Assembly: GCA_937884485.1 (NCBI GenBank)
Contig: CALGCG010000122.1
Span: forward strand, 1-18,802
Source: an uncultured Bacteroidales bacterium
GTDB taxonomy: Bacteria; Bacteroidota; Bacteroidia; Bacteroidales; P3
Direction: 5' to 3'
Length of the DNA stretch: 18,802 nt
Positions within the stretch are counted from its first letter, which is position 1; each line of letters opens with the position of its first letter. The position numbers were made by a program, and so were the translations under genes. The notes below the pieces were generated by a model that was not told the origin of the DNA, searched no databases, and was given only the letters and a program-made list of their open reading frames with translations. Positions 1 through 7,106 of the stretch are shown piece by piece.

Positions 1-341
1 AAGGGTTCGGCTGTTCGCCGATTAAAGTGGCACGCGAGCTGGGTTCAGAACGTCGCGAGACAGTTCGGTCCCTATCTGTTGTGGGCGTTTGAAGTTTGAG
101 GGGCTCTGACTCTAGTACGAGAGGACCGAGTTGGACAGACCTCTAGTGTACCGGTTGTAACGCCAGTGGCACCGCCGGGTAGCTATGTCTGGATCGGATA
201 AGCGCTGAAAGCATCTAAGTGCGAAGCCGGCCCCAAGATGAGACTTCGTCACAGGGTGGTCGAAGACTACGACCTCGATAGGCCGCAGGTGTAAAGGCAG
301 CGATGTCAAAGCCGAGCGGTACTAATTACCCGAAGACTTTC
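1..341 (+). rRNA. rrl: 23S ribosomal RNA, 3' end (partial)
   Basis: The sequence contains the highly conserved 3' part of large-subunit rRNA, including the sarcin-ricin loop core CTAGTACGAGAGGACCG at about 113-129 and the terminal segment around GCGGTACTAATTACCCG (316-332). The gene is cut by the window start. The 3' boundary is placed by similarity to the usual 23S end and may be off by several bases. There is no tRNA between it and the 5S gene. Confidence 0.96.
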
Positions 342-407
342 CGTCGGTACAATTAACCTTGTACCCATCTCTTATATGTCTTGTGCCAATGTGCCAAAAA
401 CATTACT

Positions 408-519
<112 letters not shown>

Positions 520-524
520 TTTAC

Positions 525-553
525 AAGGGAACCGATTTCGGTTCCCTTTTTTT
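525..553 (+). terminator. rRNA operon intrinsic terminator
   Basis: A perfect inverted repeat has 11-base arms (525-535 and 538-548), with the innermost pairs probably open to form the loop. It is followed by T residues 547-553. It lies six bases after the 5S end and is a textbook rho-independent terminator. Confidence 0.9.
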
Positions 554-619
554 GTTGCTGCTTGTACCTCGGAGAGGGGACGTCTGTGGCGGCGACGCTC
601 TATTGTACAGTTAATGTGG

Positions 620-654
620 AAAAAAATACGGGAGTCTTTATCCAAGACTCCCGT
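620..654 (-). terminator. Intrinsic terminator of the DUF1846 gene
   Basis: On the minus strand, an 11-bp perfect stem (654-644 with 638-628) and a 5-nt loop are followed by a run of seven T (627-621 region). It sits 22 bases past the stop codon of the minus-strand gene ending at 676. It faces the rRNA terminator, so the two converging transcription units are insulated from each other. Confidence 0.88.
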
Positions 655-675
655 TGTGTTGTACTGGTATTATCT

Positions 676-2139
676 TCAGTCCTTGCGGACGGGCTCGGAG
701 GTGAGGCCGATGCCGAGTTTCTTGAATATCTTGCGGTCCACCTCGCTGGTCATGACGGTGGTGTGCACCTGGCAGCCGTCGAGGAGGGGGAGGCAGTCGA
801 GGGCGCGGCGGCAGTTGTCGTCGAGGAGGCTGAGGATGGATAGCGTTACGAGCACCTCGTCTGTGTGCAGGCGGGGGTTGCTGCCGTGGAGCATGGAGAC
901 CTTGGTGTGCTGGATGGGTTCGATCATCTTCTGCGAGATGAGCTTCACCTCGTGGTCGATACCGGCAAGATGCTTGAGCGCGTTGAGAATCAAGGCGGCG
1001 CAGGCGCCGAGGAGGTCGGAGGTCTTGGCGGTGATGATGGTACCGTCGGCTAGTTCGATGGCGGCGGCGGGCACGCCCTCGCGGTCGCGGCGCTCCTTGG
1101 CGGCCACGGTGGTGCGGCGGTCGTCGGTGGTGATCTTGGCCTGCTTCATGAGCAGGGCTATCTTGTTCACCTCGCTCTGGCTCGACTTGCCGACGGCGAA
1201 GTCGCAGAGGGCTGTGTAATAGCGTCGGATAATCTCGTCGTTGGAGGCGCGGCAGCAGACGTCGTCGTCGCTGATGCAGAAGCCCGCCATGTTGACGCCC
1301 ATGTCGGTGGGTGACTTATATGGATTCTCGCCGTAGATGCCTTCGAATATGGCATTCAAGACGGGGAATATCTCGATGTCGCGGTTGTAGTTGACGGCGG
1401 TCTTGCCGTAGGCTTCGAGGTGGAACGGGTCGATCATGTTGACGTCGTTGAGGTCGGCCGTGGCGGCCTCGTAGGCGATGTTGACGGGGTGCTTCAGCGG
1501 GATGCTCCAGATGGGGAAGGTCTCGAACTTGGCGTAGCCGGCCTTGATGCCGCGCTTGTTCTCCTGGTAGAGCTGGCTGAGGCACACGGCCATCTTGCCG
1601 CTGCCGGGACCCGGGGCGGTGATGACCACCAAGGGGCGCGTGGTCTCGACGTAGTCGTTCTTGCCGAAGCCCTCGTCGCTGTCGATGAGCTCCACGTTGG
1701 TGGGGTAGCCCTCGATCATATAATGGTAGTAGGCCTTGATGCCCATGCGTTCGAGGCGCTCGCGGTAGGTTGTGGCGCCGGGCTGGCCGCTGTAGTGGGT
1801 GATAACGACGCCGCTGACCAGGAATCCGCGCTGCATGAAGACCTCGCGTAGGCGCAGCACATCCTCGTCGTAGGTTATGCCGAGGTCGCCGCGCTTCTTG
1901 TTTTTCTCGATGTCGGTGGCGCTGATGACGATGACAATCTCGGCATCGTCCTTCAGCTGCGTGAGCATCTTCAGTTTGCTGTCGGGCTCGAAGCCGGGCA
2001 GGACACGACTGGCGTGGTAGTCGTCGAACAGTTTACCGCCAAATTCAAGGTAAAGTTTGTTTCCGAACTTGGAGATGCGCTCCTTGATGTGTTCGGACTG
2101 TATCCGCAGATACTTCTCGTTGTCAAAACCGTATTTCAT
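676..2139 (-). CDS. DUF1846 / UPF0371 family protein
   Basis: A 487-residue cytoplasmic protein of the UPF0371 (DUF1846) family, whose members are about 500 residues and whose biochemical role I do not know to be established. The N-terminus (GFDNEKYLRIQSEHIKERI, then YLEFGGKLFDDYHASRVLPGF at about 30-50) is the family signature. A glycine-rich segment APGPGSGK at 175-182 looks like a phosphate-binding loop. Start chosen at the ATG at 2139 because the upstream in-frame extension runs through promoter-like DNA and does not look like protein. There is no signal peptide. It is transcribed alone, divergently from the C69 dipeptidase, with its own terminator at 620-654. Family assignment is firm; function is unknown. 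Confidence 0.92.
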   Translation of the reverse strand: MKYGFDNEKYLRIQSEHIKERISKFGNKLYLEFGGKLFDDYHASRVLPGFEPDSKLKMLTQLKDDAEIVIVISATDIEKNKKRGDLGITYDEDVLRLREVFMQRGFLVSGVVITHYSGQPGATTYRERLERMGIKAYYHYMIEGYPTNVELIDSDEGFGKNDYVETTRPLVVITAPGPGSGKMAVCLSQLYQENKRGIKAGYAKFETFPIWSIPLKHPVNIAYEAATADLNDVNMIDPFHLEAYGKTAVNYNRDIEIFPVLNAIFEGIYGENPYKSPTDMGVNMAGFCISDDDVCCRASNDEIIRRYYTALCDFAVGKSSQSEVNKIALLMKQAKITTDDRRTTVAAKERRDREGVPAAAIELADGTIITAKTSDLLGACAALILNALKHLAGIDHEVKLISQKMIEPIQHTKVSMLHGSNPRLHTDEVLVTLSILSLLDDNCRRALDCLPLLDGCQVHTTVMTSEVDRKIFKKLGIGLTSEPVRKD

Positions 2140-2185
2140 AATAAATGATAATTTGATATATGTTGAAATTAAAAAATACGGGATG

Positions 2186-2193
2186 CAAAAATA
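2186..2193 (-). promoter_or_regulatory. Candidate -7 element for the DUF1846 gene
   Basis: On the minus strand the sequence reads TATTTTTG, matching the Bacteroidetes -7 consensus TAnnTTTG, 47 bases before the start codon at 2139. No clear TTG box lies 19-21 bases upstream, so the -33 element is weak or absent. Confidence 0.55.
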
Positions 2194-2222
2194 CGAATAA
2201 TTTCTGATATGGGGAAATTTTT

Positions 2223-2253
2223 TTTGCCATGTCGCCCAATTTGTGTATTTTTG
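2223..2253 (+). promoter_or_regulatory. Bacteroidetes-type promoter for the C69 dipeptidase/PNGase F unit
   Basis: A TTTG -33 box at 2223-2226 and a TATTTTTG -7 box at 2246-2253 are separated by 19 bases, which matches the primary sigma factor consensus of Bacteroidetes. Predicted transcription start is near 2259, about 30 bases before the chosen ATG at 2291. Confidence 0.72.
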
Positions 2254-2290
2254 CACCTCGAATGAATAAATAATGAATAAATATAATAAT

Positions 2291-3865
2291 ATGAAGAAAG
2301 TCTTTTTGATTTTGGCCCTGCTGGTGCCCATGGCCCTGCAGGCGCAAATGTCCCAACGCGAATCCTGCACTTCCATCATGGTGGGCAAACGTGCCTCGAC
2401 CGACGGCAGCGTCATCACCTCGCACACCTGCGACGGCCGCTACCGCACCTGGATGACCATCGAGCCCGCCGCTAAGTATGCCGCCGGTGCCACCACGGCC
2501 ATCCGCAAGGGCACCCTGCACACCTCCTATCCCACCGACACCACCGGCGTCAGCCAGGCCGGCACCATCCCCCAGGCCGCTGCCACCTACGCCTACCTCA
2601 ACACCGCCTACCCCTGCCTCAACGAGCGCCAGCTGGCCATCGGCGAGAGCACCTTCGGCGGCCCCGACACGCTGCGCAACAAGAACGGCTTGTTCCTCAT
2701 CGAGGAACTTGAACGCATAGCCCTCCAGCGTTGCACCACAGCCCGCGAAGCCATACGCCTCATCGCCGACCTCATCCGCCAGTACGGCTATGGCGACGGC
2801 GGCGAGTGCATCACCATCGCCGACCGCCACGAGGTGTGGCAGATGGAAATCCTCGGCGAGGGTCCGAAGAAAATCGGCGGCATCTGGGTGGCACAGCGTG
2901 TGCCGGACGACCACGTGGCCGTCAGCTGCAACATCGCCCGCATCGGCCGCCTGCAGCGCGAGAACCCCGACTACTTCATGTGCTCCGACAACGTCGAGGC
3001 CGTGGCCAAGAAATACAAACTCTGGGACGGAAAGGGCGAATTCCTCTTCTGGAAAGCCTTCAACGACGACTACGCCCAGGGCAAGAACTTCCGCGAACGC
3101 GAGTGGTTCATCTTCAACGCCCTCGCCCCTTCGCAGCGTTTCACCATGGACATGGCCGAGCTGCCCTTCAGCGTCAAGCCCGACAAGAACGTCAATGTCA
3201 CCGACGTCATGGCCCTGCTCCGCTCCACCTACGAGGGCACCGACATGGACATGACAAAGAATCTCAAGCAGGTGGTGGAACGCAAACGCAAGGACGGCAG
3301 CAAATACAAGGATACCATCCTCAGCCCCGTGGCCAACCCCTGGCTGGGCGGCAACATGCAGCGCATGCTTAACTTCGTTGCCCCCGGCACCGTCGACTTC
3401 AAGCGCACGGTCAGCGTGGCCTGGTGCTCCTACTCCTTCGTGGCCCAGTTGCGTGACTGGCTGCCCGACGAGGTGGGCGGCGTCTGCTGGGTGTCGGTCG
3501 ACAATCCCGGCCAGTCGCCCCGCATCCCCATCTTCTGCGGCACCACCCGTCTGCCCAAAGCCTTCAACCTCTGCGGACAGAAGAAATTCAATGAGCAGAC
3601 CGTCCTCTGGCAGTTCCGCAAGGCCAACAAGCTGGCCACCGTGGCCTGGCAGAGCACCAAGAAGGGCCACATGGACGAGGTGCTACGCATAGAGAAGGAT
3701 GCCATCGACGGCCTCAACACCCTCGAGCCTGCCGTCAAGGGCCTCCCGGCCAACCGCCGTGCCGACATGTTGAACGACTACACCTACCGCATCTACGACA
3801 ACGCCACCTACGCCTGGCGCCAACTCGAGGAGAAGTACTGGCAACTCTTCGGCATGGGCTTCTGA
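2291..3865 (+). CDS. Secreted C69-family dipeptidase (Ntn hydrolase)
   Basis: A 524-residue exported peptidase of family C69 (PepD/dipeptidase A type), which cleaves dipeptides. A signal peptide with a hydrophobic core (KKVFLILALLVPMALQA) is followed by the nucleophile region CTSIMVGKRASTDGSVITSH. Cys26 is the expected Ntn-hydrolase nucleophile, exposed as the new N-terminus after processing. The rest (GLFLIEELERIALQRC, GDGGECITIADRHEVWQME, MALLRSTYEGTDMD) fits the family along its whole length. The ATG at 2291 is preferred because it begins a typical signal peptide; an in-frame ATG at 2273 would add six residues. The gene is preceded by a good promoter and followed after 42 bases by the PNGase F-like gene, so both are probably one transcript. 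Likely periplasmic or surface peptide degradation. Confidence 0.92.
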   Translation: MKKVFLILALLVPMALQAQMSQRESCTSIMVGKRASTDGSVITSHTCDGRYRTWMTIEPAAKYAAGATTAIRKGTLHTSYPTDTTGVSQAGTIPQAAATYAYLNTAYPCLNERQLAIGESTFGGPDTLRNKNGLFLIEELERIALQRCTTAREAIRLIADLIRQYGYGDGGECITIADRHEVWQMEILGEGPKKIGGIWVAQRVPDDHVAVSCNIARIGRLQRENPDYFMCSDNVEAVAKKYKLWDGKGEFLFWKAFNDDYAQGKNFREREWFIFNALAPSQRFTMDMAELPFSVKPDKNVNVTDVMALLRSTYEGTDMDMTKNLKQVVERKRKDGSKYKDTILSPVANPWLGGNMQRMLNFVAPGTVDFKRTVSVAWCSYSFVAQLRDWLPDEVGGVCWVSVDNPGQSPRIPIFCGTTRLPKAFNLCGQKKFNEQTVLWQFRKANKLATVAWQSTKKGHMDEVLRIEKDAIDGLNTLEPAVKGLPANRRADMLNDYTYRIYDNATYAWRQLEEKYWQLFGMGF

Positions 3866-3907
3866 ACCCCCTGCCAACTCCTGCAAAAAAACAAAAAGAC
3901 AGCTACA

Positions 3908-5671
3908 ATGAAAAGACTCTTATGTGTTGCGCTGGCGCTGCTGCCATTGGTGGCCACGGCGCAGAATGTGAAGATTCCGAAGGGTGCCAACGAGTTCACC
4001 TACTGGCAGATTGAGTACGGCGAGCGGAACGACACGTCGGTGATAACGGTCTACCGCGAGGGCGACGTCGTCACCATCGTCACCCCGCAGCCCGAGGGCA
4101 AGCTCATCCCCGGCTACGCCCAGACAGTCACCGAAGTGGACTATGCACAGGACAGCATCACGGTCAGCGCCTACTACGACGACTCCGTCTTCTTCTACCG
4201 CACCCCCTTCTCGCGCAGCGACATTGAGTGGCGCCGCGACGGCAAGAAGCACATCTGCTCTGTCAACAGCAACACCTTGGAGTTCGAGATGGACGAGAAG
4301 GCGCCCGTCAATGTCAACCCGCTGCCCTACTATGGCCTGAACAAGGGCGTGCTGCGCACCTTCACCCGCAACGGGCAGAAACGGCTGGTGCTGGCCAAGG
4401 CCGAGAAGGTGAAATGGAGCGCCGGCGTCCCGCCGGCATCAGCATCTGCCAGAAAGTCCAATGCCGGCAAGATGCCGGCGCTCCAAAGGGTCTCCCCACG
4501 ACAACTGGACCGCATCATGAAAGAACGCCTCGTGGTCACCACCCGCATCTTCGACAACGTACAGCTGTATTGGGGTGCCCAGAATGCACATGTGAGTGAC
4601 AGCATCCCCTTCGACACGGTGCTTCACTATGCCGGAGGCACCCTGGCCCTCAAGAGGCTTCACCTTCCTGTATTGCCAGAACACTACCAGAATTTCCTCG
4701 AATTACACCAACGCAGCAACGGCGACGCCTATGATCGCACGGGTTCCGTATTCGTCATTCCGGGGTTCTCCAATAGTCTCATGCCAACCTTCTTCGATGG
4801 CATAGACGGCACTCCCGACTCCCTGCCTTTCTTTATTGACCGCAACGGTGAAAAATACCAAGGCGTACGTTCTGGTATCAGCCATCTAAAAAAATACAGA
4901 TATTCGTCATTTGTCTACGACCCGCCGGTCGAGTTGATGCGCTTCTTCACCCCCTTCGGCGTAGGTCACTTTAACGAGCGCATGGCGAATTACGGCATCG
5001 ACTGGGCAGACGAGACCTATTACCGACAGGAAGTCAGTGACCTGGCTCCGCTGCTGCAAGGCGATGTGCTTATCGGTGTGTGGATAGGCAACTATGACGC
5101 AGGCGGTCATATTGTCAGCCTCGACCTCAAGTCCTACCCCAACGACTATACGGTCCCCGACAGTTGTGGCGAGAAACATTATATTCGCGCGCTCTTCAAC
5201 ACCTGCAACGTGCTGGAGATGGCTGGGCAGAACTACGGCAAACTTTTTGCTACTGATTCACTCAACACGTGGGGCGGCGTGTGGATTCCCAAAAATGCCA
5301 AGCGGGTGCTACTGCGTTATATCTCCACCGGCCATGGCGGCTGGGGCGAGGGCGACGAGTTCGTGCCCAAGCAGAACACCATCCTTATCGACGGCAAACC
5401 CGCCTTCACCCACACCCCCTGGCGGCAGGACTGCGGCTGCTACCGCGACCTCAACCCCGTCAGCGGCAACTTCTGGAACGGCCTCAGCAGCTCCGACTTT
5501 TCGCGCTCCGGCTGGTGCCCCGGCACGGCCACGCAGCCCGTCTACTTCGACCTCTCGCCCTGGGCCGACGACAAGGATCACACCCTCACCGTGGCCATCC
5601 CGCAGGGCAAGCCCGTCGAGGGCATGTTCAGCCACTGGGCCGTCAGCGGCGTGCTCATCGTGGAATACTGA
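3908..5671 (+). CDS. Secreted PNGase F-type peptide-N-glycosidase with N-terminal domain
   Basis: A 587-residue protein related to PNGase F, which releases N-glycans by hydrolysing the glycosyl-asparagine amide. It has a signal peptide (1 to about 19), an N-terminal domain (about 20-165) like those of longer Bacteroidetes PNGases, a repeat-derived linker (170-193), then the two PNGase F jelly-roll halves. DRTGSVFV (276-283) aligns with the catalytic DR segment, making Asp276 the likely counterpart of PNGase F Asp60. STGHGGWGEGDEF (473-485), PWRQDCG and RSGWCPG (533-539) are typical of the C-terminal half; Glu484 is a candidate second catalytic residue (inference). It is co-directional with, and 42 bases after, the C69 dipeptidase. 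No promoter is seen between them. Oddity: a 71-bp REP-like element lies in frame in the linker. Confidence 0.9.
   Translation: MKRLLCVALALLPLVATAQNVKIPKGANEFTYWQIEYGERNDTSVITVYREGDVVTIVTPQPEGKLIPGYAQTVTEVDYAQDSITVSAYYDDSVFFYRTPFSRSDIEWRRDGKKHICSVNSNTLEFEMDEKAPVNVNPLPYYGLNKGVLRTFTRNGQKRLVLAKAEKVKWSAGVPPASASARKSNAGKMPALQRVSPRQLDRIMKERLVVTTRIFDNVQLYWGAQNAHVSDSIPFDTVLHYAGGTLALKRLHLPVLPEHYQNFLELHQRSNGDAYDRTGSVFVIPGFSNSLMPTFFDGIDGTPDSLPFFIDRNGEKYQGVRSGISHLKKYRYSSFVYDPPVELMRFFTPFGVGHFNERMANYGIDWADETYYRQEVSDLAPLLQGDVLIGVWIGNYDAGGHIVSLDLKSYPNDYTVPDSCGEKHYIRALFNTCNVLEMAGQNYGKLFATDSLNTWGGVWIPKNAKRVLLRYISTGHGGWGEGDEFVPKQNTILIDGKPAFTHTPWRQDCGCYRDLNPVSGNFWNGLSSSDFSRSGWCPGTATQPVYFDLSPWADDKDHTLTVAIPQGKPVEGMFSHWAVSGVLIVEY
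4415..4485 (+). repeat. REP-like palindromic element inside the PNGase F gene
   Basis: The 71-bp element is bounded by a perfect 12-bp inverted repeat (4415-4426 and 4474-4485). It contains four copies of GCCGGC arranged as two units: GCCGGC-GTCCC-GCCGGC (4421-4437) and GCCGGC-AAGAT-GCCGGC (4463-4479). It is read as SAGVPPA...AGKMPALQ, a peptide signature I associate with dispersed REP/MITE-like elements in many bacteria. A half copy lies at 9419-9444. Confidence 0.8.
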
Positions 5672-5709
5672 CGCTCCCCGCCTCCGGCGGAAAAAAATAA
5701 AACGTTGAT

Positions 5710-5740
5710 TGTGACAAAACACACTTTCGGACGTTTAATA
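5710..5740 (+). promoter_or_regulatory. Candidate ECF-type autoregulated promoter
   Basis: TGTGACAAA (5710-5718) and CGTTTAATA (5732-5740) resemble the AAC/GAC-type -35 and CGT-type -10 boxes used by many ECF sigma factors. They lie about 25 bases before the ECF sigma gene. No TAnnTTTG box is present in the 92-base gap. Autoregulation is inferred. A small GC hairpin at 5678-5690 is followed by A, not T, and so is not a forward terminator. Confidence 0.4.
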
Positions 5741-5763
5741 AGGGTGTAGAAACAACAACGGCA

Positions 5764-6234
5764 ATGGACGAACACCCCTTCATAGAACTTATCGAGCGAC
5801 ACACGGCAGCCATCGAGCGCGTGTGCCGCTCGTTCTGTTCCGTCAAGGAGGACCGCGAGGACCTGCGGCAGGACATACTGCTGCACCTCTGGCAGGGGTG
5901 GAAAACCTACCGGCCCGACCATCGGCCCATTACCTGGCTCTACCGCGTGGCGCTGAACACCGCCATCAGCTGGCGACGCCACCAGGGCCGACAGGTGACG
6001 ACGGTGCCCCTCGACGCCTTCGACCTGCCCGACGACGACGCCCTCCGCGAACAGGCGGTGCACCTGCGGGCAATGATCGTGCAGCTCCCCATGGCCGACC
6101 AGCGCCTGCTGCAGCTCTACCTCGACGGCTTCTCCTCGGCCGAGATAGGACAGATGCTCGGCATGAGCCAGACCAACGTCACCACACGCATCGGCCGTGC
6201 CAAAGAGAAACTGAAAAAAATGAACGAAATATGA
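5764..6234 (+). CDS. ECF-family RNA polymerase sigma factor
   Basis: A 156-residue sigma-70 family protein with only regions 2 and 4, the ECF layout. Region 2 spans about 5-75 (FCSVKEDREDLRQDILLHLWQG, then PITWLYRVALNTAISWRR). Region 4 spans about 98-152, with a helix-turn-helix FSSAEIGQMLGMSQTNVTTR that would read the -35 box. It directs RNA polymerase to a small regulon. Its stop overlaps the next start by ATGA, and the next product is a single-span membrane protein, the usual place for an anti-sigma factor. The operon continues to an outer-membrane barrel, suggesting an envelope-related signal. Divergence from FecI-like sigmas cannot be judged by eye. Confidence 0.93.
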   Translation: MDEHPFIELIERHTAAIERVCRSFCSVKEDREDLRQDILLHLWQGWKTYRPDHRPITWLYRVALNTAISWRRHQGRQVTTVPLDAFDLPDDDALREQAVHLRAMIVQLPMADQRLLQLYLDGFSSAEIGQMLGMSQTNVTTRIGRAKEKLKKMNEI

Positions 6235-6560
6235 ATATAGACCATCTGATAGAATCCATCCACGAAGACAACGCCCTCCGGCGGAGAGCGGAGAGTGGGG
6301 AAACCCCTCAGTCCTTCGGACAGCTCCCCTTGGAAAGGGGAGCAGCTGGGGCCACCAGCCTGCGAAAAGTGGGCCGCTTTGCCCTGCCCGCCGCAGCAGT
6401 GGCCGCCGTGCTGCTCATAGTGTTCCTGCCCCGCGGCAACGAAGCCCAGGCCTCCACCCCCGCTCCGGGCATCTACTGCAACAGCCAGTGCAACCCCGAC
6501 GACGTGCTGGCCCTCATCGGGAACAATATAAACCATATCAAACAAATACAACAGCTATGA
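6231..6560 (+). CDS. Short single-span membrane protein, putative anti-sigma factor
   Basis: A 109-residue protein starting at an ATG that overlaps the sigma gene stop (ATGA at 6231-6234). A basic stretch is followed by one transmembrane segment (ALPAAAVAAVLLIVFL, about 51-66) and a short outer tail with two Cys (C83, C87). Position and topology (cytoplasmic N-terminus, one span) fit an anti-sigma factor, but there is no recognisable zinc-finger or FecR domain and it is shorter than classical ones. Residues about 22-43 come from a dispersed repeat read in frame, so the cytoplasmic part left for sigma binding is only about 20 residues before it. Role is inferred from context only. Confidence 0.7.
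   Translation: MNIDHLIESIHEDNALRRRAESGETPQSFGQLPLERGAAGATSLRKVGRFALPAAAVAAVLLIVFLPRGNEAQASTPAPGIYCNSQCNPDDVLALIGNNINHIKQIQQL
6304..6351 (+). repeat. Dispersed hairpin repeat inside the anti-sigma-like gene
   Basis: The segment carries consecutive hairpins: GTCC-TTC-GGAC (6311-6321) and a perfect 9-bp stem with a GGA loop (6323-6331 with 6335-6343), flanked by CCCC (6304-6307) and GGGG (6348-6351). The CCCCTCAGTCC...GGACAGCTCCCC pattern is one I recognise as a frequent intergenic repeat in gut bacteria. Here it is translated in frame. Outer boundaries are uncertain. Confidence 0.65.
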
Positions 6561-7099
6561 AACGTACAGTCCTCTTTCTTGCATTGTTTTCCTCTTTCCT
6601 CTTTCCGTTTTCCGTTCTGCAAGCCCAGACGGGCCTCTACAAGCGCTATGCCTCGCGCCCAGGCGTGCAGGCCTACTGCGTCGAGCGCTACCCCCTGATC
6701 GGGGGCGACAGCGCCTGCGTCACCCTGCTGCAGACCGACGACTCCGCCGTCTACCGCACCCTCTGCCGCGAGCTGCATGCGCTTCCCTACACCACTACGC
6801 GCCTCCACATCAACGGCACGATAAGCATCGAGTCGGACGACCTCGACTCGCACCCCAAGATACCCGACGGGACGATGCAACAGATGAAGCAGAAGGCCGA
6901 CTCGCTGCAGCGGTACTGGCGCGAACACAAGCACCTGGTGGTCTTCAACGCCGACGGCCTGCCAGGCGACCGCGGCCACTACACCATCTACTGCCCCTCC
7001 GACCGCATGGTTGTCCTGGCCTTCCTCGTCGGCAGCGACGCCGAAAGCCTCAAGGTGGCAGGCCACATGATGTCTACCGAGTTTGAAACCCAAAAGTAA
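6557..7099 (+). CDS. Small secreted protein of unknown function in the ECF operon
   Basis: A 180-residue protein not assigned to a family. The start ATG overlaps the previous stop (ATGA at 6557-6560). A clear signal peptide (MKRTVLFLALFSSFLFPFSVLQA) ends near residue 24, so it is exported; no lipobox is seen. The mature part is mixed alpha/beta in appearance, with three Cys and a polar helical stretch (DGTMQQMKQKADSLQRYWREH). Translational coupling to the anti-sigma candidate and eight bases of separation from the barrel gene suggest that it works with them, perhaps as a periplasmic partner. The family may correspond to DUF4252-like small exported proteins of ECF operons, but I cannot confirm this. 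Confidence 0.75.
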   Translation: MKRTVLFLALFSSFLFPFSVLQAQTGLYKRYASRPGVQAYCVERYPLIGGDSACVTLLQTDDSAVYRTLCRELHALPYTTTRLHINGTISIESDDLDSHPKIPDGTMQQMKQKADSLQRYWREHKHLVVFNADGLPGDRGHYTIYCPSDRMVVLAFLVGSDAESLKVAGHMMSTEFETQK

Positions 7100-7106
7100 A
7101 AGCACT

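Noticed and set aside
112..309. Open frame within the 23S rRNA
   Set aside because: It lies in conserved rRNA sequence; the translation is meaningless.
2123..3670. Minus-strand open frame of 515 codons opposite the C69 dipeptidase
   Set aside because: Antisense to a full-length recognisable peptidase; translation is compositionally biased and begins inside it.
5678..5697. Intrinsic terminator after the PNGase F gene
   Set aside because: The CCGCC-TCC-GGCGG hairpin is followed by A residues rather than T on the plus strand, and no minus-strand gene ends there.
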